Part shown: piece after piece, positions 24,335 through 35,227 of the stretch
Numbering within the stretch: the first letter of the stretch is position 1
How the letters are laid out: each line of letters starts with the position of its first letter
Source of the DNA: Leptobrachium leishanense
Taxonomy: Eukaryota; Chordata; Amphibia; Anura; Megophryidae
Assembly: GCA_009667805.1 (NCBI GenBank)
Contig: CM019071.1
Coordinates: forward strand, 46,759,593 to 46,823,592
DNA: 64,000 nucleotides
Direction: 5' to 3'
The notes under the pieces: model-generated
What the model was told of the DNA's origin: nothing
What the model saw: the letters and a program-made list of their open reading frames with translations, nothing else
The model's database searches: none
Program-made: the position numbers and the translations under genes

Positions 24335-25721
24335 CCCCCGGGAGCGACCAGGGCCCGGTCTGCGCGGGTGCAAGCGATGAAACGCCCGGAGGAGAGCAGG
24401 TGCATGCACGTGCTGAACCGGTTCCCAAGACCGCTCCTCAGGGCCATACCCTTTCCAATGTACATAATATTGGAGTCTGCCCCTATGCAGACGGGAATCA
24501 AGAATCCACCACAGAGGGAGGAGGAGGAGCAGGGGAGCGGCCGACGAAAGGATCGGGATGATACGACTTAAAAAGGGAGACATGGAAAACGGGGTGTATC
24601 TTGTATGAGTCCGGTAGTTGAAGACGAAAGGCAACAGAGTTGATCTTCTTAAGGATTCAAAATGGACCCACGAACTTGGGACCCAGTTTTTTGGATGGAC
24701 AGGGCAACCGAAGATTTTTTGTGGAGAGGAGGACCATGTCCCCGATTTGAAAATCCGGAGCAGGTCGTCGTCGTTTATCCACAGCTCTTTTGTACGACTC
24801 TTGAGCAGCTTGTAGGGTAGTCGCGGCTAAGCGGAATCCTTGCTTGAGAATGAGAAGGCGATTGGTTGCTTCAGGCACAGTGGTGGTTACAGGGATATTG
24901 GGAATAGCAGTAGGATGGAATCCGTAGTTTACATAGAACGGAGAGGAGTTTATGGAAGAGTGTTTACGAGAGTTGTATGAGAATTCTGCTGAGGGCAGGA
25001 GGTCGAGCCAGTCATCCTGGAGGAAGGAAGTGTAACAACGTAGGTGCTGTTCAAGAATTTGGTTGACTTGTTCCGTTTGTCCATTTGTCTGTGGGTGAAA
25101 GGATGAAGAGAGGTTTCACTGTATTCGTAATAAGGAACAAAAGGCCTTCCAGAACTTAGACGTGAATTGAGTTCCCCTGTCTGTTGTTATAGTATCGGGA
25201 ATTCCATGGAGACGGAAGATATGGGTAAAAAATAAGGAGGCTGTTTCTCCGGCAGTCGGTAATTTCTTACTAGGAATGAAGTGCGCCATTTTAGTCAATC
25301 TATCGACAACCACCATGATAGTGTTGAAACCTTTGGACGGAGGCAGGTCTACAATGAAGTCCATGGTTAGTTGTGTCCATGGTCTGTTTGGGATTGGTAG
25401 GGGGCAGAGTAAACCCGCAGTCTTGGTAAGATTGACTTTTGTTCTGAGACATGTATGGCATGATTGGACGTATTGTTTGACACTGAGCTCCACAGAGGGC
25501 CACCAAAACTGTCGAAGAACAAGATTCAAGGTTGTTCGTATGCCTGGGTGTCCAGCCTGTGGAGAATCATGACATGTATGTAAGACGTCGAAGCGAGCTT
25601 CTTCTGGTACGAAGACATGGTCCTTGGTAATATGAAGGCCTTCAGGATTTACTTCTAAAGAAGTGGTTGCGGTTAGAGTGCGAATCTTGTTATATACGGG
25701 GTGGATGATGCGAGGAAACAT
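24335..25721 (-). pseudogene. Gypsy integrase and chromodomain, frameshifted
   Basis: The integrase is open from 25721 to 25116: a zinc-binding HHCC region (HTCHDSPQAGHPGIRT, then SCHTCLRT), catalytic TMDFIVDLPPS and TTDRGTQFTSKFW. The part with the catalytic Glu and the C-terminal GPY-like [10 protein letters not shown] follows in other frames (25115-24657). A chromodomain follows near 24480-24340, with [17 protein letters not shown]. In chromoviruses this domain steers integration to marked chromatin. Several indels separate these parts, so no functional polyprotein can be made. Confidence 0.88.
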
Positions 25722-25757
25722 TTTGAAGTTAGTATTGATGAGGGGGTAGAAGGAATA

Positions 25758-27000
25758 CTACATGAGTGATGGATGCGAGAGAAGAGCGTCGGCCTTACCA
25801 TTTTTCTGACCCGGTCTGTAGGTGACATGAAAAATAAAACGAGCAAAAAAGAGAGCCCAGCGGGCCTGTCTTGGTTTGAGGCGTTTGGAACGCAGATACG
25901 AGGTTTTTATGGTCTGTATAGACAGTGATCGGGTGTGAGGCACCCTCCAGTAGGTGACGCCATTCTTCAAGCCCTCTTTTGATTGCCAACAACTCGCGGT
26001 CTCCTATGTCGTAGTTGATTTCAGCCGGATTGAGTTTTTTCGAACAATATGCCACTGGGTGAAGAAGACCATCGGCCGCACGTTGAGAAGGATCGCCCCA
26101 GTGGCTATTTCGGAGGCGTCCACCTCCAAGAAATAGGGTGTTTGAGGGTCAGGCATGGAGAGGATAGGAGTGGTAGAAAAACGGATACGAAGAGTGTTAA
26201 ATGCCACTTGAGCCTCTGGAGTCCATTTGAAGGGTATTCCGGTCTTGGTAAGAATGGTTAATGGGTGTACTATCTTAGAGAAATTCTTTATAAATCTCCG
26301 GTAAAATTGGCAACCCTAGGAATCGTTGTACTGCCTTTCGGGTGTCAGGAATGGGCCAGGACAGGATGGCCTCTACTTTTTTAGGATCCATCTCGATCTG
26401 TCCTGGAGAAAGCACAAATCCGAGAAAATCCACCTTCGTTGTTTCAAATATGCATTTCTCGAGTTTGGCATATAGTTTGTTGTCACGGAGTCGTTGAAGA
26501 ACGATACGCATATGGGAGCGGTGGTCTTCGAGGGACGAAGAAAAAATAAGGATGTCGTCGAGATAGGTGACAACGAAACAATCAAGGATGTCTCTGAAAA
26601 CATCATTTATGAAATGTTGGAAGGTGGCCGGTGCGTTACACAGCCCGTAGGGCATGACTGTGTATTCAAAGTGGCCGTAGCATGATCGGAATGCGGTCTT
26701 CCATTCGTCGTCTTGTTTCATCCTGACGAGATTGTAGGCTCTGCGTAAATCCAGTTTGGAATATATTTTGGCACCCTTCAGTCTCTCCAACAGTTCTGGT
26801 ATGAGAGGTAAGGGGTATCGGTTTTTTACCGTTATCTTATTGAGGTCTCGGTAGTCCACGCATGGCCTTAACCCTCCATCCTTTTTATCTACAAAAAAGA
26901 TGCCAGCTCCTGCCGGAGAGGTAGAGGGGCGAATGAATCCTTTTTCAAGGTTTTCTTTTATATATTCTTTTAACACAGTCAGCTCTGGGTAGACGTCCGT
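25758..27000 (-). pseudogene. Gypsy reverse transcriptase and RNase H, frameshifted
   Basis: RT is open from about 27000 to 26275: [41 protein letters not shown] and the catalytic [12 protein letters not shown]. RNase H follows ([18 protein letters not shown] near 26120, then YTDHKNL near 25915) with at least two frameshifts. The first residues of the RT domain and all of the protease are absent because of the deletion at about 27000-27008. Confidence 0.9.
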
Positions 27001-27007
27001 TAACCAG

Positions 27008-27833
27008 GCCGATCTGCATGGGTTCAACCGAGGAACCTGGATTAGGCACCGGGACCAATGCTGTGGAAGCAGAAGGTTGTTCAGGCAGGTTAGAGATGGG
27101 TCTAGGTATCCAAGGGAGTGTAGCTCCTCTTTCCTGACGTCTCTCTCTCATTCTGCGATCCACCAGAATACAGAAATCAATTAGGGCCTCCATATTAGGT
27201 GGTATGCCGACTCTAGCCAACTCATCTTTGAGGTGGTCCGCCAATCCTAAGCGGAATTGATCTAATAGTGCCGTGTCATTCCATCCTGTTTGGTGAGAAA
27301 AGTGGCGAAATTCCGTGATGTACTCTTCGACGGGCCTACGACCTTGTTTAAGGGTTCTGATGACCGTTTGGGCTGTATCACGTTGGTGTGGGTCTCTATA
27401 CATTGAGTCCAAAGCACGGGAAAATGAGGCCCAGGTATCTAGAGACGGATCATTCTGGCGAAGAAGTGTGTGTGCCCATCTTTTCGGTTCTCCACCGAGG
27501 AGTGAGATGACTGCTCTGACTCTTATGAATTCTGAGTTGTAGGTTCGAGGTTTTAGAGAGAACAAGACATGGTAATCTAGAACGAAAGTCTCGAACTTGG
27601 AACGATCCCCAAAGAAACGGTCAGGCAGGGGAACCTGAGGTTCTGGGGTGGCTTCAGCGATGGGTTGGGGTGCAACGAGTTCGTCACCAGGATCGTAAGG
27701 AGGTGGGGGACCATTGCATGGAATTGGTCTCGCAGTTGTTGTTGCTCTGCATGTAATTCTGAATGGTTCTGGTGAAACCGGTAACTTGAAGGGTTAGGGC
27801 TTGTACCGCCTCGGTAACTTCTTCGGGTTCCAT
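27008..27833 (-). pseudogene. Gypsy gag, frameshifted and truncated
   Basis: Gag would form the particle that packages the element's RNA. The start is MEPEEVTEAVQALTLQV (ATG complement at 27831-27833), open to 27684; the main part is open from 27565 (RTYNSEF, WAHTLLRQNDPSL, EYITEFRHFSHQTGW, DQFRLGLADHLKDEL). It stops at EPMQIG (27008-27025), the motif that normally precedes the CCHC zinc knuckle. The knuckle is missing and the sequence jumps directly into RT. Confidence 0.88.
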
Positions 27834-27851
27834 GGTATGGCCACAGCGTAC

Positions 27852-28459
27852 TGTCAGGGTCGGGGGAGCGGGAAGCAGAAACCAGGTGTAGAAGCTATAA
27901 CGCAGTACAGAGTAGGGAATATCCAGAAGAAGAGTCGAGACTTTCCAGGTTTGGTACACAACAAGGATATATTAGCATTCGTTAGCAGGTATACAACTCC
28001 TAAGAGAAGCGACGCTGTGGCAATGATAGTGTGCAAGGACTGGGTATATATAGGCAGTTGGGTGGTCACGCCCCTCTGAGCGGTGATGATTCGTCTCCCT
28101 ATTGGGTCCCATCTGGGAGGTAGGCTCACCCTGGGGGCGAGCCCAGTCCCTGTCCATCAAGGGCTCAGCCACGCCCCCCACCTGTAAAAGGGAGCCTCCA
28201 GATCCAGACGCTGGTTTGGGGCCACGCCCCCTCAAACCGCGCGGTGAGGAGTCAGGCACCGTGGTGTTCTGGGGCTCCAAATCGGCGCCATGACAGGCCC
28301 CACCGGCCGCTCGGATCAGGCGTGGTCCGCCCAATGCCGGAGGAGGCAACCCCCATGATCGGGGCAGCGCCACTGCGACCACCGCAGGTGAGGGTCCAGG
28401 CCGCGAGGCGGCACCAGGTGGGTCCCGGGGTCGCCGAGATCCCGCTTTGGGGCATGACA
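27852..28459 (-). repeat. Gypsy 5' LTR
   Basis: This is the right-hand copy, nearly identical to 23703-24311. Differences seen include AGGAACC/AGAAACC, CGTTTAGC/CGTTAGC, CAACGCC/CAATGCC and GGTTGCC/GGTCGCC. Confidence 0.93.
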
Positions 28460-29326
28460 AAGAGTGAGCTCGCACAGGGTTCGTGGCCCAGAACCGCAAC
28501 CCTCCATGGAGTCCAAAAGAAAATAAAAACCAAAACGCGTTTCACTGCATGAGCCGCTTCATGAGGAGCGACGGAAGTCAAGACCGGAATTATTAAGCAC
28601 CTCGTGTGAATATGGGACTAATTATATTGGCTACACCCGATACAGTGGGTGTGGGTCCTATATATGTGGGCATATGCCAGATTATGTGGAATACTAACTA
28701 ATGAAGCTGCTCATGCAGTGGAACGCGTTTTGGATTTATTTGCTTTTGTTTTTATGCTTATTAAAGTTTTTATGCTGGAGAGTATAGGATTCTCGTCCAC
28801 TTCTTCCAAAGAGGGATAGGTGTACCCCATCTACACCTGAGGCATTCCTACAGAGCCAGTGATTCTCTTCAAGGGCTCTTTACCACGTGAGTTCCATCCT
28901 ATCTTTGGTTACCTTACATATATTGGGTTATATTGATTCACGCTATGGTTCGCCTTTGTGTTCCTCTTGTCCATCTGCAAGCTATATACCAAGAGAGTGT
29001 ATGAAGATGGGACGGGGTCATCCCTGAAGGGACCCGCTGCCTATATATAGAGTCTTGAATTATACAGGCTCTGATACATGTGAGTGAATCAACGCTACTC
29101 GTCCTTACATTATTTTATCCGTTCATGCATATTGTACTTTACTTTTTTCATTCATGTATTTATGAATGACTTCAACACCGCGACTCAGGTCATGGTAATG
29201 TTTTCTCACATTTTCACAACACAAGGTGTTATCCTGTGTATGGTGTGTTGAGTATTACTATTCATGGTTACGGGTCGTGCACAGGCGCTTTCTTGATTGT
29301 CTGTACTGATAAGAATTAACGGGTAA
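28460..29326. other. Intron 1 sequence after the gypsy element; possible old repeat
   Basis: Inverted segments at 28533-28551 (AAACGCGTTTCACTGCATGA) and 28708-28727 (TCATGCAGTGGAACGCGTTT) suggest a small old repeat. The rest shows no gene. Confidence 0.4.
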
Positions 29327-29753
29327 GGCTAGGGTCAGACGAACGCATTTTTCACGTCGTCCGTGAAAAAGTTCGGTCGAACGAACGTACGTATTTTCCC
29401 CCGGAATACGCGATAGCGGTCATACGATGCGCCTTTTCGTCCGTGATTTTGTACGGATCATCAATAAAACACTTTTTGAGTCTGGACGTTATGTTGGCCG
29501 GACATTAGCAGCGTCTGACGTCTCCTAATCACGCACACACGCCGCTATGCGGCCGCAGCGCACTCTGTACGTCAGTAGTAGCGGTTTGACGTTCTCGAAA
29601 AAATGCGTTCGTTGGCCACTTGCGTTGCGCGGACGAACTTTCGTGCGGCCGTTCGTCGTATGTTCCCCGGCATTGGACGTCATTTGCTGCTAGTACGGCC
29701 GTGATTTCGTGCGGCTAAACGCACGTTAAAACTGCGCTAGTCTGACCCTAGCC
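29327..29753. mobile_element. Harbinger MITE (type A) 61 bp upstream of exon 2
   Basis: The ends are GGCTAGGGTCAGACGAACGC and TAGTCTGACCCTAGCC; flanks are TAA (left) and TCA (right). It is 427 bp. Only 61 bp remain between it and the exon 2 acceptor, so branch point and pyrimidine tract fit in that space. Confidence 0.85.
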
Positions 29754-29814
29754 TCAATGTAAGATTATACTGAAACGAGTTTATTCATGTAAATATTCGC
29801 TGTTTCCGCCTCAG

Positions 29815-29977
29815 TTCTCGAAGCAATACGGCTCCGTTTATACATTGTATTTTGGGAAAAATCCTGTGATTTGTCTGAGCGGGTATGAAACGGTTAAAGA
29901 AGCCCTCGTTGATAAAGGAGAAGAATTTGGAGGACGGGGACGAGTGCCGACGCTGGAGAAGGTGACGCAGGGCTACG
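29815..29977 (+). CDS. CYP2-family P450, exon 2
   Basis: It continues the P450 begun at 21826. It encodes [20 protein letters not shown] (beta-1 strands), then [18 protein letters not shown] (helix B and the GEEFSGRG-like B-C turn) and ends with the first base of a glycine codon (phase 1) before GTGAGA. The 163-nt length equals that of CYP2 exon 2 in general. The acceptor is TTTCCGCCTCAG. There are no stops or indels. Confidence 0.93.
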
Positions 29978-30177
29978 GTGAGAAAAGCTCTGCGTCTTAT
30001 GCCCCGTGTACCTTGATTTTTCCTAATTAAATCTGATCATGTGACTGGCGCATTCTGGGCACCACGGCTTTATTAGAACGCGCGTCGTGAAGGGACTCTT
30101 TGCCCACAGGGTCAGGTTTCATGTCTGTTTGGTTGTGTTGAAGAACGCGTACGCAGATGTTACAGCTCCACCATTAA

Positions 30178-31019
30178 GGCTGGGGTCAGACAAACACATT
30201 TTTCACGTCTACCGTCAAAAAGTGTGTTGATGCATCCGAACGCTTTTTTTCATGGGAGACGTGATAGCGGTCATACGATTTATCAATTACGGCTGTGATT
30301 TGTTACGGAGCCAAACCAGGAAACTTTGGGTGTCTGGACGTTATGTTGGTCGGACATGAGCAGTGAGCAGCGTCTGACGTCTCCTAACCACGCACACACG
30401 CCGCTATGCGGACGCAGCGCACTCTGTACGTCAGTACTAGCGGTTCGGTGTTCTTGCAAAAATACGTTTGTTTGCCGCTTGCGTTGCGCGGCCGAACTTT
30501 CGTGCGGCCGTACTTCGTGTGTGGGCCTGTGTTGGACATCATTTGCTGCTACCACGGCCGTAAAAAAGAGCATCTAAGGCTGGGGTCAGACGAGCGTAGT
30601 GTTCACGTCCGTGATTGCGCCTAAAAGTACGTCCGTGATAGCATGAAAGTAAGTCCATTGGAGCCTGACACATGAAGTACGTCCGCACTGAACTGCGGAC
30701 GCACAACGACCGCGGCCCACCGATGCAAGGCTGCGTCCGCAACGTCTGCATAGCTTTGTGTGTGAGTGATGGAACGTGGTCAGACGGACTGCATTTATAC
30801 CTCCAGCATTTTTCAAGGACAAAATGGTTTTGCTTTTTATTTTATTTTCCCTCCTACATCCGTCAAAATATACGTCAGTGAAAAAACGGGCTGTGTGGCC
30901 ACTACTGTGTCTTCCGTACTGACGTACGTCCGTGTGCACGGACGTACAGTCCGTAGAAATCACGCTCGTCTGACCCTAGCCTAAACGCACGTTCGCACTG
31001 CGTTCGCCTGACCCCAACC
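30178..31019. mobile_element. Harbinger MITE type A with a type B MITE nested in it
   Basis: The outer element starts GGCTGGGGTCAGACAAAC and ends CGCCTGACCCCAACC; flanks are TAA left and TTA right. At 30578-30981 a type B MITE (GGCTGGGGTCAGACGAGCG to CGTCTGACCCTAGCC, TAA/TAA) is inserted in the outer element's right end, where the family normally reads GGCTAAACGC. Confidence 0.82.
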
Positions 31020-31302
31020 TTACATTGACTGGATCCAGGGCAGCCATGTTTTCCTGGACACATATAATGTATTCGTGCTGATGGGCAGTGCATGAGAAAT
31101 GCCACCCTGCAGCATGTATAATCCATATGCTGCAGGTAAGCAATCAGAGGAATCCCAGGTGACCTGCATTGATTTCCTTCCTGCAGCATATGAATTTATA
31201 CGTGTTGCAGGGCAGCACTTTTCCCAATGCTCCCCATCTGCATGAAATAATAATATGTCCAGGAAAACATGGCCGACCTGGAGACCCTGACTGGATCACA
31301 CA

Positions 31303-32174
31303 CACGGCCGGCGCTGCCACTAGGCCAACTAGGCGGGCGCCTAGAGCGCAGCACCTGCCTAGGGCGCAGCTGGCCCGACCAATTGTAAAAAAAGAAAAAA
31401 AGAAATTGTAAAAAAAAAAATGCCAGCAGGGCGGCCGCGTGCTGCAGCCAGGCCCCAATACGTGCCGGCTTCACCGCCGTCGTCAAGGAGACGGAGGCGT
31501 GGACTTGTGCTTCCAGCTTCCTGGACCAAGTCCACGCCTCCATCTCCTTGAGACTGGCTACAGGAAGACGGAGAGAGAGCTGGAGGCAAATATCCATGTG
31601 TGAGCATGGGGGTAAATATCCATGTGTGAGCATGGGGGTAAATATCCATGTGTGAGCCTGAGGGTAAATATCCATGTGTGAGCCTGAGGGGAAATATCCA
31701 TGTGTGAGCCTGAGGGTAAATATCCATGTGTGAGCCTGAGGGTAAATATCCATGTGTGAGCCTGGGGGTAAATATCCATGTGTGAGCCTGGGGGTAAATA
31801 TCCATGTGTGAGCATGGGGGTAAATACCCATGTGTGAGCCCGGGGGCAGATATCAATGTGTGAGCCCGGGGGCAGATATCAATGTGTGAGCCCGGGGGCA
31901 GATATCAATGTGTGAGCCTTGGGGGCAGATATCAATGTGTGAGCCTTGGGGGCAGATATCAATGTGTGAGCCTTGGGGGCAATATATCCATGTGTTAGCT
32001 GGGGCAATATATCCATGTGTTAGCTGGGGCAATATCTTCATGCCATGTGTGAACTGGGGGCAATATATCCACCATGTGAGAGCTGGGGGCAAATATACCC
32101 ATGTGAGCTTTTTTTTGGGGGGGTGCAAGTAGCTGGTCTTGCCTAGGGCGCAAAATAGTCTAGCACCGGCCCTG
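31303..32174. mobile_element. Non-autonomous hAT element with internal minisatellite
   Basis: The ends are CACGGCCGGCGCTGCC and, inverted, CAGGGCCGGTGCTAGAC; an exact 8-bp duplication, atcacaca, flanks it (31295-31302 and 32175-32182). CAGGGCCGG-type ends are common in vertebrate hATs. The centre is a 26-27-bp minisatellite. No transposase. Confidence 0.85.
31588..32100. repeat. 26-27-bp minisatellite (CCATGTGTGAGCCTGAGGGT unit)
   Basis: About 18 copies of CCATGTGTGAGCCTGAGGGT + AAATAT; variants towards the right read GGGGGCAGATATCAATGTG and GGGGCAATATATCCATGTG. Because 26 is not a multiple of three, it is open in all frames on the minus strand, giving spurious proteins. Confidence 0.88.
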
Positions 32175-32182
32175 ATCACACA

Positions 32183-33062
32183 CAGCAAGCTGAGCTGACA
32201 AGGGAACAGCAAAACTCTGAGCTATTATGCAGTGGCAGCTTTCTGTTGCCATGGTGACGAGTCGCTATGTTGGTGGCCAGCATACAGGGGCGGACTGACC
32301 ATGAGGGCAATATGGCGCTGCCTGAGGACCCTGGCCTAGGAGGGAGCCCTTTAAGGCTTGGTCAGGCCTGCCCTTTCAGCCTGGCTCCATGTCATTGCAG
32401 ATAAATAAATCATGGGTAAATAGTATGAGCTTTAACGCTGGCCGCTGCTTAACATTGAAGAGACCGCCAAATCGTTTAGAAAAAAACCGACCAGCCGCAG
32501 GACAACGGTAAGAAAAAAGAACCCAAAAAAACGCAACTTTTAAAAGGCGTTTTAAAAAAAACTACTGCATGAAAATGCCTGGGAATAATATATAAAGTCT
32601 TATGAATAATAATAAAAAAGGCTGTTACAGAATAAAAAAAAAAAACGCATGTATATGAAAAAAAAATAATCCTGAAATGCCTAAACAAAATCCTAAAAGA
32701 TAAATAAAAAGACTTTTTGCTGCAGATTTAAAGAATAAACGGTTGAATAAATACTAGAGTAAAACAGGAATATTTTTTAACATTGAAGCCTATGGGATTC
32801 GCCTGATTAAACCTGCACCTTACACAGAAATTCAATGTTCGGTGCTTTCTAAATAAACTGTCAGACACTAAAGGGGTTATTTGTCTTTTTCTGTCTGTGT
32901 TTGTGGAGAAATAAATTGTGTAATACAGCAATGTACATATGGGCAGTGCCAGCATGTGGGCACAATGGGGGCTCCAAGAGATGTCATTCTGCCCTTGGAG
33001 CATCATTACATTGGTGTGACGTTTGTGTACACACATTGTGCAGGGTCTGTTGGTTAGGGTAA
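32183..33062. other. Intron 2 sequence with hAT-like fragments
   Basis: CAGGGGCGGACTGACCAT at 32286 is a typical hAT end without a visible partner. 32460-32830 is AT-rich and includes a stretch also found in the arms of G1 and E1 (ACATTGAAGCCTATGGGAT). No gene. Confidence 0.45.
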
Positions 33063-33489
33063 GGCTAGGGTCAGACGAACGCATTTTTCACGTTGTCCGT
33101 GAAAAAGTGCGGTCGAACGAACGTACGTATTTTTCCCCGGAATACGCTATAGCAGTCATACGATGCACTGTTTCGGGCGTGATTTTGTACAGATCATCAA
33201 TAAAACACTTTTTGTGTCTGGACGTTATGTTGGCCGGACATTAGCAGCGTCTGACGTCTCCTAATCATGCACACACGCCGCTATGCGGACGCAGCACACT
33301 CTGTACGTCAGTAGTAGCGGTTTGTCGTTCTCGAAAAAATGCGTTCGTTGGCCACTTGCGTTGCGCGGACGAACGTTCGTGCGGCCGTTCGTCGTATGTT
33401 CCCCGGCATTGGACGTCATTTGCTGCTAGTACGGCCGTGATTTTGTGCGGCTAAACGCACGTTAAAACTGCGCTAGTCTGACCCTAGCC
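33063..33489. mobile_element. Harbinger MITE (type A), TAA flanks
   Basis: The ends are GGCTAGGGTCAGACGAACGC and TAGTCTGACCCTAGCC, with TAA on both sides (33060-33062 and 33490-33492). At 427 bp it is nearly identical to 29327-29753. Confidence 0.88.
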
Positions 33490-33566
33490 TAAGGAATGAG
33501 GGTTATTTATAAAAAACCAACAACCATAATATCTTTATTTATCTACTCATTTTGGGACGTCTCTTA

Positions 33567-34071
33567 GGCTGGGTCAGATGAGCGCATTTTCTACGGACTG
33601 TGCGTCCGTGCAATACGGACGTTCTTTCTGACTTTTTTTCACTGACGTATTTTTTGACTGATGTAGCAGGAAAATAAATTAAAATGAAAAAACATTCTGT
33701 CCGTCAAAAATGCTGGACGTATAAATGCTGGACGTATAAATGCTGGACGTATAAATGCTGGACGTATAAATGCTGGACGTATAAATGCTGGACGTATAAA
33801 TGCTGGACGTATAAATGCAGTCCGTCTGACCATGCTCCATCACTCACACAAAGCTATGCAGACGTTGTGGACGTGGCGCACTCCGCACGTCCGTTCTAGC
33901 AGTATTACGTTCTTGCCTAACCTGCGTCCGTTTGCAGCGTCCGTCAGCCCCCGCACTTCTGTGCGCACGTACTTCGTGTGTGGGGCTCCATTTAACACAA
34001 TTGTATGCTATCACGGACGTACTTATGTGCGGCAACACGGACGTTAACACTGCGTTCGTCTGGCACCAGCC
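33567..34071. mobile_element. Harbinger MITE (type B) with internal 15-bp expansion
   Basis: The left end GGCTGGGTCAGATGAGCGC and right end CGTTCGTCTGGCACCAGCC are bordered by TTA and TAA. Inside, GCTGGACGTATAAAT is repeated seven times at 33711-33815; sister MITEs (44604, 48928, 51471, 55241) have it once. Confidence 0.82.
33711..33815. repeat. 15-bp tandem repeat, 7 copies
   Basis: Perfect copies of GCTGGACGTATAAAT, formed inside a Harbinger MITE. Confidence 0.95.
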
Positions 34072-34446
34072 TAAATGTAGCGTTATTTCTGTGCTGTCAG
34101 TCACAGCCGGCATGCAACACGGGCAAGGAGACAAAATTACCACCGCTGACACATGGCAGGCTAGCTCTGTCCGAGATGGTTTGGAGAGGCAGATATCTCC
34201 CTGGATTGTCACATCCTGCTCCTGAGTCAACATGTGCTACTGGATTGATTGTGGAGCAAAGTGCTCTGGTCCAACAGCCAAGGTCACCCACCTGGCAGAC
34301 CTAAGAACCGAACACAAAACCGAAAACATGGACACATGGTTCCCTACGGTCCTACACTCAGAATGAACATTCCAGACTCTGTGATTTGCGTGACCTTCTT
34401 TAAATGATTAATTAATGTATCATACGATATCAGATCATGCTTAAAA
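34072..34446. other. Intron 2 sequence, no feature seen
   Basis: No exon or repeat recognised. The last 8 bp, gcttaaaa, is the target duplication of G1. Confidence 0.5.
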
Positions 34447-35227
34447 TAGGGACGTGCAATTCGTTTCGTACAGATTCGTTTTTTCCTACGAAATTTACCA
34501 TTTTCGCGCTTCTGAGGGCATCCCTAATCCGAAATTTCAAGCACACAAAATTTCGGGTCGATTCAAAATTTCGATTAGATTCGAAATTTAGGGTCAAATT
34601 AAAAATAAAATAAAAAAAAATGGATCTTTAAAATCTTAAAATAAGGAGACTTTTTACTGCAGAATATTATACGCAACAGTTTATTAGATATTGAATTAAA
34701 ACTGGAATATTTTTTACATTAAAGCCTATGGGATACAACATTTCCCACACTATCGAATTGAAATCAAACTTCGAATTGATATTAATTTACAATACAAGTA
34801 ATAGTCAGCAAAGGACTTTATGAAACAAATTAATTTAATTTCACTGTTTAATTTGACTCAAATACTAAATCCGTGACACGGCTTAATATTTAATAGGGTT
34901 GTGCGTTTCGATTCGGACCGATTTGTTTTTTTCACGTATCGGGCTGATTCGGTGCTTCGGATTCGTCTGATGTTCTGATCGGCACCGAAATACACAACAT
35001 CCGAAATTTTTTCCGATCCAAGACAAAATTATTTCGTTATTTCGTATGAACGTGAAATTTGTAAAATCGCAAGTCATTTTCGTTCCATTCATGATTTCAG
35101 TTCCATTTAGGTAATTTCGGACATCGTATTTTTCGGTTTCATTGCTGATTCCGTAATTTCGTATCGTTTCGATCAAATTTGATAGTTACTTGATATCCAT
35201 TTGATAGTTCATTTCAAGTTCGATAGC

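Larger units (their letters stand above)
23703..28459 (-). mobile_element. Ty3/gypsy LTR retrotransposon with chromodomain (chromovirus type), internally deleted
   Basis: LTRs of 609 and 608 bp (23703-24311 and 27852-28459) bound a 3.5-kb interior. The target duplication is aagag on both sides (23698-23702 and 28460-28464). On the minus strand each LTR starts TGTCATGCCC and ends CCCTGACA. A G-rich polypurine-like tract sits just inside the 3' LTR near 24312-24325. The coding order, minus strand, is gag, RT, RNase H, integrase, chromodomain. I count about eight differences between the LTRs, so the insertion is fairly young, yet the coding region is frameshifted and lacks the gag/pol junction. 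Confidence 0.93.

Noticed and set aside
24104..24634. 176-codon minus frame as a full protein
   Set aside because: Only the chromodomain part (about 24340-24480) is meaningful; beyond 24311 the frame is inside the LTR.
31196..31856. Proline/His-rich proteins of 165-211 residues on the minus strand
   Set aside because: They come from the 26-27-bp minisatellite in a hAT element; the same peptide blocks appear in rotation in all three frames.
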